From Leishmania mexicana MHOM/GT/2001/U1103 (Eukaryota > Euglenozoa > Kinetoplastea > Trypanosomatida > Trypanosomatidae), in the NCBI RefSeq assembly GCF_000234665.1, contig NC_018318.1, positions 372,001 to 436,000 of the forward strand: a stretch of 64,000 nt of DNA, written 5' to 3'. Every line of letters starts with the position of its first letter. Position 1 is the first letter of the stretch. The position numbers and the translations under genes were made by a program. Below are positions 52,901 to 59,534 of the stretch, piece by piece. The notes under the pieces were generated by a model. The model had not been told where the DNA came from. It ran no database searches and saw nothing but the letters and a program-made list of their open reading frames with translations.

Positions 52901-53752
52901 ACCACGCTCAGCGCGGTGGCGGACCCGGCACCGTTGCAGACCTTGCTTTCCCATGAGACAGACCTGTACAATTGCCTTCTGTCCACGATGCAGAGCTCTC
53001 TGGCAGAGCTGATTCGCGCCCTCAAGGGTGAGGTGGTCGTGACGTCGCGGCTGGAGCTGATGATGCAGCGGCTGGCTTTCAACCAGGTGCCGGAGGTGTG
53101 GGCACAGGTCGGCTACCTCACCCTCAAGCCGCTCGGCTCCTTCATGGAGGATCTCCTGCGTCGCGTACACTTCATGCGGCGCTGGGGAGATGCTGGGCCA
53201 CCACCGAGCTTCTGGCTCTCCGGCGTCTTCTTTCCTCAGGGCTTCGTCACTGCGTTGTTACAAGCGCGGAGCCGCGCGCTGCAGTTGCCCATAGACTCCC
53301 TGCAGCTGCGCTTCCGCGCTCTGGCGGTGAGTGAGGCGGCCGAGGTGTCGGCTCTGACGGCTTCCTACGAAGCGGGTATCGGCAGCAAGGCGCCGACCAA
53401 GGCCGGCGCCTACGTGAATGGTCTCTACCTCGAGGGCTGTGGCTGGGATGCAGCACGCGGCGGGCTCGTGGAGGCCGCGCCCGGTGCTCTCACTGTGGAG
53501 CTGCCCATTATCCACTTCGAACCTGTCATGGGGTTGGAGTCGGTCGACAAGGGCCCCAGCGCGTGTGCAGCGGAAGCCACTGCCGCATACGTGTGTCCCC
53601 TCTACAAGGTGCGCACACGCGCCGGCACCTTGTCGACGACCGGCGTCTCCACCAACTACGTGACCAGTTTGGCGTTGCCGTCGCTCGACGGCGTTCCAGG
53701 CGACCACTGGACCTTGCGTGGCGTGGCCGCTCTCTGCGCATTGGACGATTGA
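40946..53752 (+). CDS. Axonemal (inner-arm type) dynein heavy chain
   Basis: This complete 4268-residue motor subunit powers flagellar beating by ATP-driven walking on microtubules. The tail and linker take up residues 1-1240, with the linker block WEAKLSLIHSVLMEWVGVQK near 896. Walker A sites: AAA1 GPAGTGKT 1281-1288 with CFDEFNRI; AAA2 GHTMTGKT 1577-1584; AAA3 GLTGTGKS 2019-2026; AAA4 GVGGSGRSS near 2392 (Arg for Lys). The stalk coiled coil starts near 2641, the microtubule-binding tip is about 2746-2838, and the returning coil ends near 2935. AAA5 and AAA6 follow with IIFILSPGADP near 3562. The C-terminal domain has FWLSGVFFPQGFVTALLQAR and ends in the axonemal-type GTLSTTGVSTNYV. Low-complexity inserts lie at about 3284-3355 and 3830-4010. 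The tail is short compared with most axonemal chains. The first ATG at 40,946 is used. Confidence 0.93.
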   Translation: MMSTKIIQELKELPLNTVEDAQKFFSIVADVKEQGVALPPITHMFFARVDSGLHFEPYHIRTICRDNRPMNYYVVTKDHVIHINRRDGEYNVVATLEQWLLEAKCFNRICKIAFFRNYILHKALRRLLETARRAKLERVRAILSKRLLLETPTFQKDLIALRRKAFDFQWTPVMEGFEKVLSLQISGEKGNTAGLSTDEFVEMQDGYGKSLQRKFASVLLDILSVVLERVESVTQLVSTMRVIEKYPGATGCVNKDVTAKELHRRQMEQKRLVVDYEKLPSYIRLVHHFQLESTFQQACSTFFDLEGAVRRRAAILRWRFRVECIVEGHKELSLFPSKEHVSKTAEAVMDKCIDLLSGAPTCIGSDVLKPFTTMIKTTTVRSALLGDPLISVYKKEVLQLIEADYDEAKSKLLSYDPLVTVSQFLVEWQDVSMNWESILSHEDSLLVTITESEIRGYATRAYKAQSEIIKLSNRTYGTIVVECDKTLQKLVAQLKGVLADIEAALRQLITLNFSYLKSECDSWVGKLSLPDIVLGQFINWYLGLQNSGTIFDEFSNHVVDIQNLHRLLCELREKSNTGVVSDEVDYSSVLRVPFQCAITEARKYYLSNSSRIKEMLLAEHTRIIASVTSTTERLASEYSNENADEIGAPVTQKLQDVHDELAQANSEARQLDMYARVLEMQTFNWSEIAVAEDEHRKYVELWNVHKEATDLRRRLDSKTVEEIDGQELKDTIVSLFQRAFKAQKSTPGGTADYLVKLLAVEKANVPMYVELCNPALKEAHWLQLFQNTSIQPIPSAKRTLRSLGEVGLMTDEHSEAVREVVSSAVGIYELEQQLKKLQNYWANHLFVVVPYGGRSNAFVVDAVDATLEELEEQQIMVQTCLTSKYLAPVQTEMREWEAKLSLIHSVLMEWVGVQKTWMYLEFIFTSDDIKRQLPDESLLFSSADRFFSSLMKRCSEDPHMAPLCLEGNGDTLKKLQKCTYQLECIQKKIDEYLETKRVAFPRFYFLSNDELLSILSDSRNPLAVQPHLQKCFDNIKALVFADEKTIVAMRSSEGEEVPFTHPVKVIGNVESWLNDVERAMRATLFDCLAACLRAYTTEHRTKWFFEHPAQCVTTVDQIMWTSEVEDVITATGSGDSSSWPSYQDRFGEQLLQTVELVKLPLTALQRTVVSNLIVVDVHCRDVCAELAADSPTAAPQPCSSLLDFGWQKQLRFYYGSPTSAHGSSGVAEVADCFVRHGAAELPYGYEYLGNQPRLVITPLTERAFLTCTAALHMQKGAAPQGPAGTGKTESVKDLGKALARTVVVFNCSDGLDYRMMSQMFAGLAQAGAWACFDEFNRIELEVLSVVAQQMLDITTAITQRQTFMKFEGHHIKLHTNFGVFITMNPGYAGRTELPDNLKALFRPVCMMIPNYALIAEIMFYAEGYGKAQSLAAKMIRLYSLASQQLSKQDHYDFGMRAVKSILVLAGRLKRADPDSDEELLLVRAIREANLPKFLVDDRHLFTALLHDFFPTIAEVGPASVSEVILSEAKCFLTEEFVHTCPSSPEAQMWLQPTEGLLFKTQQLFDTLMTRHGLMLVGHTMTGKTTVRDTLASVLTRLGRVLDMTPAPGAEGGDSGNGNTGVKGGLAATRGHTLAASMRALDARCQSYFTATHATVCNPKAISMTELYGDVNPLTREWQDGVFSAIVRDLVKQSAGQHGRAATRHWVVFDGPVDAVWVENLNTVLDDSKMLCLVNGERIRIPDTISILFEVQDLRVASPATVSRCGMVYVDEECVDGGWSPLLQSLSQAAAQELGAQWRHDRFLQLCGSLVPPLLQVVREECKEYIGTCNAQLALNLFYLMKAAVQQLQGMIDEDREEQQKQLHNDAASSVFDSRASRQPTDSTFRRFSRRRSSRFTRTAVLVRGESLFDAMFLQSCAWGLGGNLTETTRARFAAAMLPLARKRGLDFPADAEAEGCGVFDYGVDYEVGDWRRWSEMVPEFHYSASVSYFDLLVPTEQTAVLQYLLHSATTTHHHMLLNGLTGTGKSSTVNSYLLQTLHTEDAASSTTAFRFTLSAQTSAQALQNTIEMKLTRRKGDREFGAPSGKTMMVAVIDDCNVPQLEEYGAAPPVELLRQMITQGGFYDRKRLFFKEVVQTMLIACCGEPGGGKNEMTPRFTSKLLCFCAPQLTETSMRSIFSAILKGFFYARGFAAEVAALADAVVDSTLEAYRRIAVECLPTPDKTHCTFNLRDVSKVFQGILQIKPAHCASPEALIDLWSHEASRVFHDRLIDDTDRGWWWRCCAEVIEKNFCGDVTAANADAADTDLAQPVPSSLPAPDPVQLATIFYGAWVNRDYQRIDQDTSLQVVAQQHLAEYNTQSTTPMDLVFFDQAVQHLSRICRIVSQPRGHALLVGVGGSGRSSLCRLAAFMMNMDVQTVHIARNYGIDEFRDEVRKVLLDSGARGKEVAFVISDSQLVHSEMLEDINNLLNTGEVPGMMGLEDMETIVRCCREASLGSGRPDTRASVYEYFVSQSRERFHLCLCMSPMSGVFRDRLRMFPALVNCTTIDWFSEWPQEALRAVAQSTLSSAARDGVAGPGTDQLSALMVFLQSTVKDAAERLYAQHRRRTHVTPTSYLAVLTLYNTMGQRLRRDLQASANRYRNGLKKLDTAKSTIAQLQQQIREMQPGLAAAAKQVEEQKQTLAVEQLEANQMKEAQSKEEAMALQLMNEAESIRRECEEGLQQALPALEAAKQALETLSAKDIQEIKTFTTPPSNVEKTMNAVLVLLGEKDGWASAKTCLGKLDFITRLTGYPRDSITPACIRKLTVFVQDPDFVPDIIEKTSLPCRSMCMWVHAMYKYYFVAKEIAPKRARLAGAEMKVEVARKELQTKQVALQKVLDHISGLQAAAAEAQEKADHFQRQIETAMARLVRADQLISGLASERVRWKEALAKLETQLGCVEGTAALAAGCVGYLGPFPLDYREVLVERWRSECAALHIPFDATYSLESVETEATVQQWALQSLPRDTYSIQNATILYRTTQCCYMIDPQGQANAFVRKLERSRSSGAAGLLQLKLNSPNFMRQIENAVQKGQAVLLEDVGETLDAALDPILLKQVRRVAGRDVVTLGDREVTYDDRFHLYITTKLANPVLTPELQVKLTVIDFTVTREGLEEQLLADIVGSERASLQQRGDRCVISIAANREEIAALEAQVLQQLSDATGDVLDNAELIQALQTSKVTSEKIAIELAAVEETNKTINATRDVYRPLAVRGSLLYGAITQMAKVDPMYDYSLPFFKNLVVSVLASTRRQRPPLQQPHRPSSISASPMMLGNGSFNAREAQNRHVSLAPTDSNHGLPGASAEEEEEAAAAMSEAEVKARVVMLVEEVTWMSYRVLCRGLFGPHKLLFSFVLATTLLRSTGQITKEEWELFLCGGAGRALLPAFAAAGGEGSDGATVQRPGYVPSGTWVDFGAICGLEAFAEVYESFIASLADASDHGDADLSGDGPLPWTMWFTATYGAEVLTRLPASLAHLSLWHRVMAVKILRPNKLHYMAAQLVTDTLGQRYTIAPPFDLEEAFLDSTKMTPIIFILSPGADPTSLFLSFAEEHGFGGRKHMLSLGQDQDVRATQMIREGQREGAWVYLQNCHVYGSWMPQLQVLVESMNPSEIHADFRLWLTSNPSPRFPPLVLQAGLKLTQEAPMGLRGKVLSTLRSTVVADVWTGSASAADVGNTDSNDAPVSALSPTALRNGHPSIELQRLVWTLAFYHGTVMERRRYRPLGWNISYDWGMADFEAGLATLQTALDRFKDGDAGLPTEELCYMLGTIDFGGRVTDEWDTLCLQVLTRRFFDAEAPGTTSQQKSPQDAITPPPFPKDGVSYSALLQLAEAAFVADRESRKDGDGEEESRESPARFGLHDNATLSVEQQLSSGLVDALVLMNASGAVTGATSAQRGSASGDHGEDDAKTSGDEAMENPVAAVARKLLAQLPPLLPRKEAVLGSMTSPNHSTTSTTTLSAVADPAPLQTLLSHETDLYNCLLSTMQSSLAELIRALKGEVVVTSRLELMMQRLAFNQVPEVWAQVGYLTLKPLGSFMEDLLRRVHFMRRWGDAGPPPSFWLSGVFFPQGFVTALLQARSRALQLPIDSLQLRFRALAVSEAAEVSALTASYEAGIGSKAPTKAGAYVNGLYLEGCGWDAARGGLVEAAPGALTVELPIIHFEPVMGLESVDKGPSACAAEATAAYVCPLYKVRTRAGTLSTTGVSTNYVTSLALPSLDGVPGDHWTLRGVAALCALDD

Positions 53753-56408
53753 GCGGCGAAGCCGGGGGGGCGGGGGGCGGCTTGCACCTCCACCACCTTA
53801 ACAGGGATTGGGCCATTTGGAACTCTCTTACGATCTCTGCTGGTGTGCCCCCATTCGCCGGCAGGTGCGGCGGGGCCTCAGTGGCACTTGACGTACGTCC
53901 TGTGCACCGTTGGAGTGACCAGGCATCGGTAGCGAACAGCAACATTGGGGGGAGGGGGGAGGGGGGAGAGGGGGACGCGGCGGGAAGTCTCTTGCTCGCT
54001 GTTTGTGTGTATGTGTATGTGTCTCTCATAGGCGTGTGTACTTTTTACCGTTGTCTTTTTTATATGGTCTGCCGCGTTCTAGATCCTTCGTGTAGCCGCT
54101 CGTTTTTGGTGTCCTGCGCTGTCGCTGCCGGCTGCATGTTGGGTGTGTCAACATCGCCGCCGTGGGCCTGTCGTGCCCTCTCGCGGTTGCCGTCGGGCTT
54201 GTCTTTGCACAACTTCCACCCCTGTCCCTTCCGGGGTGTTCTCCTTGTTTCGTTTTGTTGGTGCCTTGCCGTTGTCGGTCGTTTGTGTGTGTGTGTGGGG
54301 GGGGGGCACACCGTTTCTGTCCCCCTCCCCTTGCGGGTGTGGGACATCCGGTGTCCCTCGTTGATATGTATCTTACCATGGACCAATGGCTTCTTACGTA
54401 TGTATTTTGGCTGGTGCCGGCACCACGTGTGTGCGAAACGGAGCCGCCCCCCTCCTCCTCCTCTCTCACACCCCCACGCGGACGCGCCCTCTCCCTCGCC
54501 CCCCTCCCTGCCGCTCTGCTTCCCTCCTTTCCCTCTTTTTTCTCTTGCGTGATCCATCTCTCCTTTGTGACAAGCGGGATCCGGCATGCGAGTTGCACAC
54601 CTCAACATTAGTATTATTATTATTGTTTTTTTTTGATGCCCGCCAAGTCTCTCTGGACCACCACCGCCACCACCGCCGTCGCCGCCCCTTCTCCTCCTCC
54701 TCACCTTCCCTCTTCCTGTTTGCCCTTACCTGGGTACATCGCCGCACACACGAGGAGCAGCAGAAGGGACAGGAAGCTGCACATCAATGGACAGCCATCT
54801 TCTCCCCCACCCCCTGCACGTACGTTTGTGTGCATCTTTTCCGCTTCTCTCTCCCCCTCTCGTGCTCTCTGACAGCAGCGCGACTTCTCATCCTCGACTG
54901 AGTTGATGTAAAATAGCATGCAAGCCTGCACATCATGTAGTGGGTGCGCCCCCACTTCCTTCAAAACACACATATATATGTATACACCAAGGCAGGTAGT
55001 GAGGGCTCTTAAGCGGGCCGCAGAGGACGAATGCTGAGCACTCTCTTCCCACACCCACACACGCACAGCAGTAGGTGTCTGCGGGGCGACCCTCGTAACC
55101 GCGTGTGCCCTTGAATATGCCTTCGCTCTTTTGGGCTCAGCAGAGAAGCACAGCGATCTCTCTCTCCTTGTGTGGGCATGTGTATGTGTGCGCGGGCGCG
55201 CATGTGTGAAGTGGGTCTCTGTGGTGTCCTCCCTTTATTTTGCCCCCCCCCCCTCCTCCCATCATCATCTCTTCACCCAACAGTGCGTCCGTAAGTAGAA
55301 GCGAAAAGTAACGCAACAGACATACAGTCACCATACACATACAGGCAACGTCGACGAGCCCCTCCCTCCTCTCTCCCACACGCATTCCATTTTGAGAGGC
55401 ACCTCCTACCCTCCGCAAGAGCGGAGAAGCAAACGAAAAGACACAGCGATACACTCGCACCAACAGAAACGACGGCAGAACTCTTCTACGTGTGGGCTGT
55501 GTGTCTCTCTCTCGCTCTCTCCCCGCCCCTCCTCCTCTTCTGTATCCTTGGCTTCCCCCCTCCCCTCCCTCTTCTCCCCCGCTCTCTTGAACGGGCTTCG
55601 CCGCGCGTCTTTCATTGTTCTCTCCCTCCCCCCCCCGTCCCCGTCCCCGCATTTTCTTCTCCCGACGTTTGGGGCAGCTGACCACACACACCCACACCGT
55701 TCCTGTGTCTTGTTCATTGTGCCCCCCCCCCTCTCCCTCCTCCCGTGGTATCTCCGCGTCCGCTGACTCGTGCCCACAACTCGTCCCCCTTCTCCTCGCT
55801 CTTTTTTACGGCTTTGTGGTAGTCTCCCTGACTCAAGTGTGTTTTTCGTGTCATCGCCGCTTGGACTCACGTTCCCTCTGTCGCCCTGTCGCGTGTCCGT
55901 CGGGTGCTGTCGGTGTGTGCGTGGGTGTCTCGGCAAAGGCCTGGCCGGGGTTCTTGGGTTATTGCTCTTCTTCCCCGCCCCTCCTCCACCGGAGAACGCG
56001 ACAAGAGAGCTGAAGAGAAGCGGAGAAGGACGTGACACACGAGTCGTCACGAAACAAAGGGGGGGGCGTCGTAGGCTGCACCACCACACCATCTTTCGCC
56101 TTTCTTCAGACAGACATACATACATATACATCCTTTGTGGACAGGCAAGGCTGCGGGCACCGAAAGGCCCTCTTGTGAGGACGTAACAAGGAGCGGTGCC
56201 GACGTTCTCATCACCGACAGCACGCTGTTCACTTAGTATTATTAGCTGACGCTTCCTCCCCCAGGAAGCGGCATACACGCCCACACAGCCGACCACGCGG
56301 GCTCTCTTTCTTTCCCCCCTCTTTGTGTGGGTGGGCGTGGGTGTGGGTGTCCCTGAGGTGCAGCAGGTGCACACGCCGCTGGCGTAAGGCGCGCGCAAAG
56401 AAAGGGGA
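53753..56408. other. Intergenic between dynein and DYRK genes
   Basis: These 2.65 kb have no supported gene. The plus strand is now pyrimidine-rich (long C/T tracts at 54,440-54,560 and 55,500-55,760), the mirror of the purine-rich left side. (TATTAT)n is at 54,609-54,625 and TG runs are near 54,285-54,297. The large minus-strand frame 55,406-56,398 is a low-complexity shadow of these tracts. Confidence 0.6.
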
Positions 56409-59400
56409 ATGAACTCCCATCAAGCGAGCACAGCGTCTCTGGGGAGCGGTGGGTACAACGCGAGTAAGCGCTCTGCTCGAAACGTGTTGCCAGCGAGCAC
56501 CACCGCAGTGACTCCCGCGTCTACCGCTGTCCCTGCAATGAATTCTGCTGGTACTGATGCCCTGATTATCAAGGGAAGCGGTGCAGCTGTCAACCAAGCA
56601 CCGACCATCGCCCGACCCTCGTACACCGATGGTGCTGCCACAAACGGCACCAATCGCTATCACCACAGCAGCGGGGCTGGGAACAACACCAACACTGCTA
56701 ACGGCGGCGGCAATGAGCCGAAGAGCAACACGGGCAGCAGCACCTCCGGGAGTGCTGCGACGACCACGGAGTCTGTCATTGAGGAACTCAAGGCCCTTGC
56801 CAAGTCGATGCTGGAGGCGACGAATGCGGCACGGCGCCGCACGAGCTCGATCGAGCAGCGAAACTCGTACGAGGCTCTCATGCACGCCATCGAAAACCGC
56901 GTGAATGGCGATACAATCAACACCACTAGTATTGAGAACAAAGACGCGACTGCTTCCACCGGCGGCTACGCAGCGGCACCCACGACGGCGACCATCGCCT
57001 CAAAGCACGTCGATCCCATGGCGACCAACGGCGTTGCCCAGTCGGAGCTGCTGTCGGCACATCTCACGGAGCAGCTGACCGACATTCCAGCCGCACTGTC
57101 GCCTGGGAGCTGCGTGAGGCAGCAGTCGCAGCAACTCCCGCCGACTCAGCGCAAAAAATATGGAAAGGAAGAGGTGTCGACGGCCGCAGCAGCGAAGGCT
57201 GACGCCGCTGTGCGCAACACGGAGCAGACCGCGGTGCCTTCACAGCAGCAGCAGCAGCAATGTCAGCGTGCGGATATGAAGCACCACGCGGATGCGGCGG
57301 AAGGGGGCTCAGAGGACGACGACGATGACGAGGGTGCGGCCCAGGACGACGATGAGCAGGCGCTGTCTTTGGCAGCGTTGCACTCGCAGCCACCCATAAC
57401 GCGCCGCCATGCTTCCACTGCGATGCTGGAGGCCGATGATGACGAGGATGATGACGACGGTACTGCCTACGACGGGGTCAAGACCCAGGTGCTCTTCAAG
57501 CCAGTCAACCGTGCCGCTTACCGCGAGGTGGTGGCTTCGACGTGGAAGCCGGAGGGCCTGACGCGCCGCATCAACATCGCCGGCAGTGACCGTCAGCAGA
57601 ACCGGGATAGCAACAACAGCAGCAGTGCGAGCGAGTACAAGGACAGCCCCTATCATCCAAACTCGGCGGACGACGATGATGAGGCGATCGCGACGATGGC
57701 GACTCGCAACAAGGCAGTCAGGGCGGCTGCTCGGACAGCGCCATCTATGAAAGTGTTTCGCGTTCCCTCGTTCCCGTATGGCGGTGGTGTGACGGAGCAG
57801 CAGGCGCGGATCCTGCAGCGACAGTTCGACGAGTGCATCCACAACGGCGAGCACCTCAGCTCCAACGCCGCCGGGCCTGGCCTCATCACGAAGCGCGACT
57901 TTGACTCGGGTAACTACGCCGAGGTCTCTGCAGCGACTGCGCAGATGGATACGACCTCCTTCCAACCAACGTCGCCGTACGAGTTTGTCGTCGAGGTGGA
58001 GCGCGACGTCCGTTTCGACGCTGTCAAGGCCCGTGAAGAGCGTCGCCATCGCTTCCGGCAGCTCGTGCGCGAAAAGCGCGCGCCGGCCACGATGGGGACT
58101 TTCAACCTGCGCGTCATCATGGACCCGTTCAAGACAGGCTTTGAGGAGGAGAAGAACTTCCCGATCGTGCCTGGAACCGTTATTGCCGGTCGCTACGAGA
58201 TCATTCAGATGCTGGGCAAGGCTACCTTCAGCCGTGCGGTGCGCTGCTACGATCTACAGGACCCAATCTACAACGAGGACGAGGAGAGCGATGAGGGGGA
58301 GTACGAGGAAGACGTCGATGACGTCGATGACGACGATGAGAACGGTGCCGCTGCCTCGCTGGCCGATGGGGCCGGGGACGTGGCTTGCATCGGCAATGGA
58401 GGTGTGACCACCGCCTCTTGCAAGGGGTCGGATACCGCTACCACCGCCACCGCTAGCGAGCAACAAGTCACGTCTGTCAGCACAGCGACGAAGTCTCGCC
58501 TCAAGCCCAAGCGCAAGATCCTGGGGTACGGCCAAGTTTGCCTGAAGATCATCAACAACACAAAGGACTTCTTTGACCAATCGCTTGATGAGATACGACT
58601 GCTGACGCTGCTGAACCGCCAGAAAGACCCTGATGACGCGCATATCGTGCGGCTCATCGACGCCTTCTACTACAAGGAGCATGTCATGCTCGTGACGGAG
58701 CTGCTGCGCGACACCTTGTACGACTACGGCAAGTACAACCGGGAGGAGGAGAAGGAGTTCTACTTTACCGTTCCTCGCCTGCGCCGACTGACGCGGCAAA
58801 TCGTCGAGGCGCTGACGTACGTGCACTCCCTCAACCTCATCCATACCGATCTCAAGCCGGAGAACATTATGTTTGTCTCCTACAGCCGCTGCATCGTCAA
58901 GGTGATCGACTTTGGCAGCAGTTGCTTCCTCAGCGACCACCTCAGTTCCTACATCCAGAGCCGCAGCTACCGGGCTCCAGAGGTGGTGCTGGGCTGCGAC
59001 TACGACGGCCGCATTGACGTATGGTCACTTGGTGCGATTTTGGTAGAGATGGTGACAGGTGACGTCCTCTTCACCTCGGACACCGTGCCAGAGATGCTGG
59101 CGCGCATCGTGTACGTTTGCGGCACGCCGTTCCCGCGGCGCATGCTTTGGGAAGGCCGTCATACAAGCGACTACATCAACAAGTTCGGGTGCATCTACGA
59201 GTACGGCGGCGGCGCAGATGGGCATCATGACCGCCCCGAGAAGGGCGACACCGACGACGGTGAGGAGCCTTACTGCCTTTATACCCCGGTCCCGACGATG
59301 GCGCCGCACATTTGCACATCTTCGAGTAAGTCGCGGGCGGCAGCGTCGGCGCTACCACCACCACGGACGACGACGGCCCCGTACAGCGTCTTGCGCGAGA

Positions 59401-59534
59401 AGTTGGCCGCTGCGAACGTGGTGGACGAGGAGTTCATCACGTTTGTGGAGGCGTGTTTGATGCTCGACCACAAGAAGCGGCCGACAAGCGCGGAGCTGCT
59501 GGAACACCCCTTCATCAGGGATGTGATGCTGTGA
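56409..59534 (+). CDS. DYRK-family (CMGC) protein kinase with long disordered N-terminus
   Basis: This is a 1041-residue dual-specificity tyrosine-regulated kinase. Residues 1-590 are low-complexity, Thr/Ala/Ser-rich, with a Gln run and acidic clusters (near 303-318 and 340-350). The catalytic domain runs from about 595 to the end: glycine-rich loop GKATFS (603-608, atypical), ATP lysine K713 in VCLKIINN, HTDLKPEN with D814, DFGSSC with D834, and YIQSRSYRAPE (848-858) with the DYRK activation tyrosine Y848. An insert of roughly 85 residues, first acidic (EDEESDEGEYEEDVDDVDDD) and then Thr/Ala-rich, separates the glycine loop from the lysine. A second insert (about 920-990) precedes the last helices, ending with DHKKRPTSAELLEHPFI. 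All catalytic residues are present, so activity is expected. Start is ATG 56409. Confidence 0.88.
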   Translation: MNSHQASTASLGSGGYNASKRSARNVLPASTTAVTPASTAVPAMNSAGTDALIIKGSGAAVNQAPTIARPSYTDGAATNGTNRYHHSSGAGNNTNTANGGGNEPKSNTGSSTSGSAATTTESVIEELKALAKSMLEATNAARRRTSSIEQRNSYEALMHAIENRVNGDTINTTSIENKDATASTGGYAAAPTTATIASKHVDPMATNGVAQSELLSAHLTEQLTDIPAALSPGSCVRQQSQQLPPTQRKKYGKEEVSTAAAAKADAAVRNTEQTAVPSQQQQQQCQRADMKHHADAAEGGSEDDDDDEGAAQDDDEQALSLAALHSQPPITRRHASTAMLEADDDEDDDDGTAYDGVKTQVLFKPVNRAAYREVVASTWKPEGLTRRINIAGSDRQQNRDSNNSSSASEYKDSPYHPNSADDDDEAIATMATRNKAVRAAARTAPSMKVFRVPSFPYGGGVTEQQARILQRQFDECIHNGEHLSSNAAGPGLITKRDFDSGNYAEVSAATAQMDTTSFQPTSPYEFVVEVERDVRFDAVKAREERRHRFRQLVREKRAPATMGTFNLRVIMDPFKTGFEEEKNFPIVPGTVIAGRYEIIQMLGKATFSRAVRCYDLQDPIYNEDEESDEGEYEEDVDDVDDDDENGAAASLADGAGDVACIGNGGVTTASCKGSDTATTATASEQQVTSVSTATKSRLKPKRKILGYGQVCLKIINNTKDFFDQSLDEIRLLTLLNRQKDPDDAHIVRLIDAFYYKEHVMLVTELLRDTLYDYGKYNREEEKEFYFTVPRLRRLTRQIVEALTYVHSLNLIHTDLKPENIMFVSYSRCIVKVIDFGSSCFLSDHLSSYIQSRSYRAPEVVLGCDYDGRIDVWSLGAILVEMVTGDVLFTSDTVPEMLARIVYVCGTPFPRRMLWEGRHTSDYINKFGCIYEYGGGADGHHDRPEKGDTDDGEEPYCLYTPVPTMAPHICTSSSKSRAAASALPPPRTTTAPYSVLREKLAAANVVDEEFITFVEACLMLDHKKRPTSAELLEHPFIRDVML

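Noticed and set aside
55406..56398. 330-codon minus frame
   Set aside because: Shadow of pyrimidine-rich DNA, against the local transcription direction, Arg/Gly low complexity.
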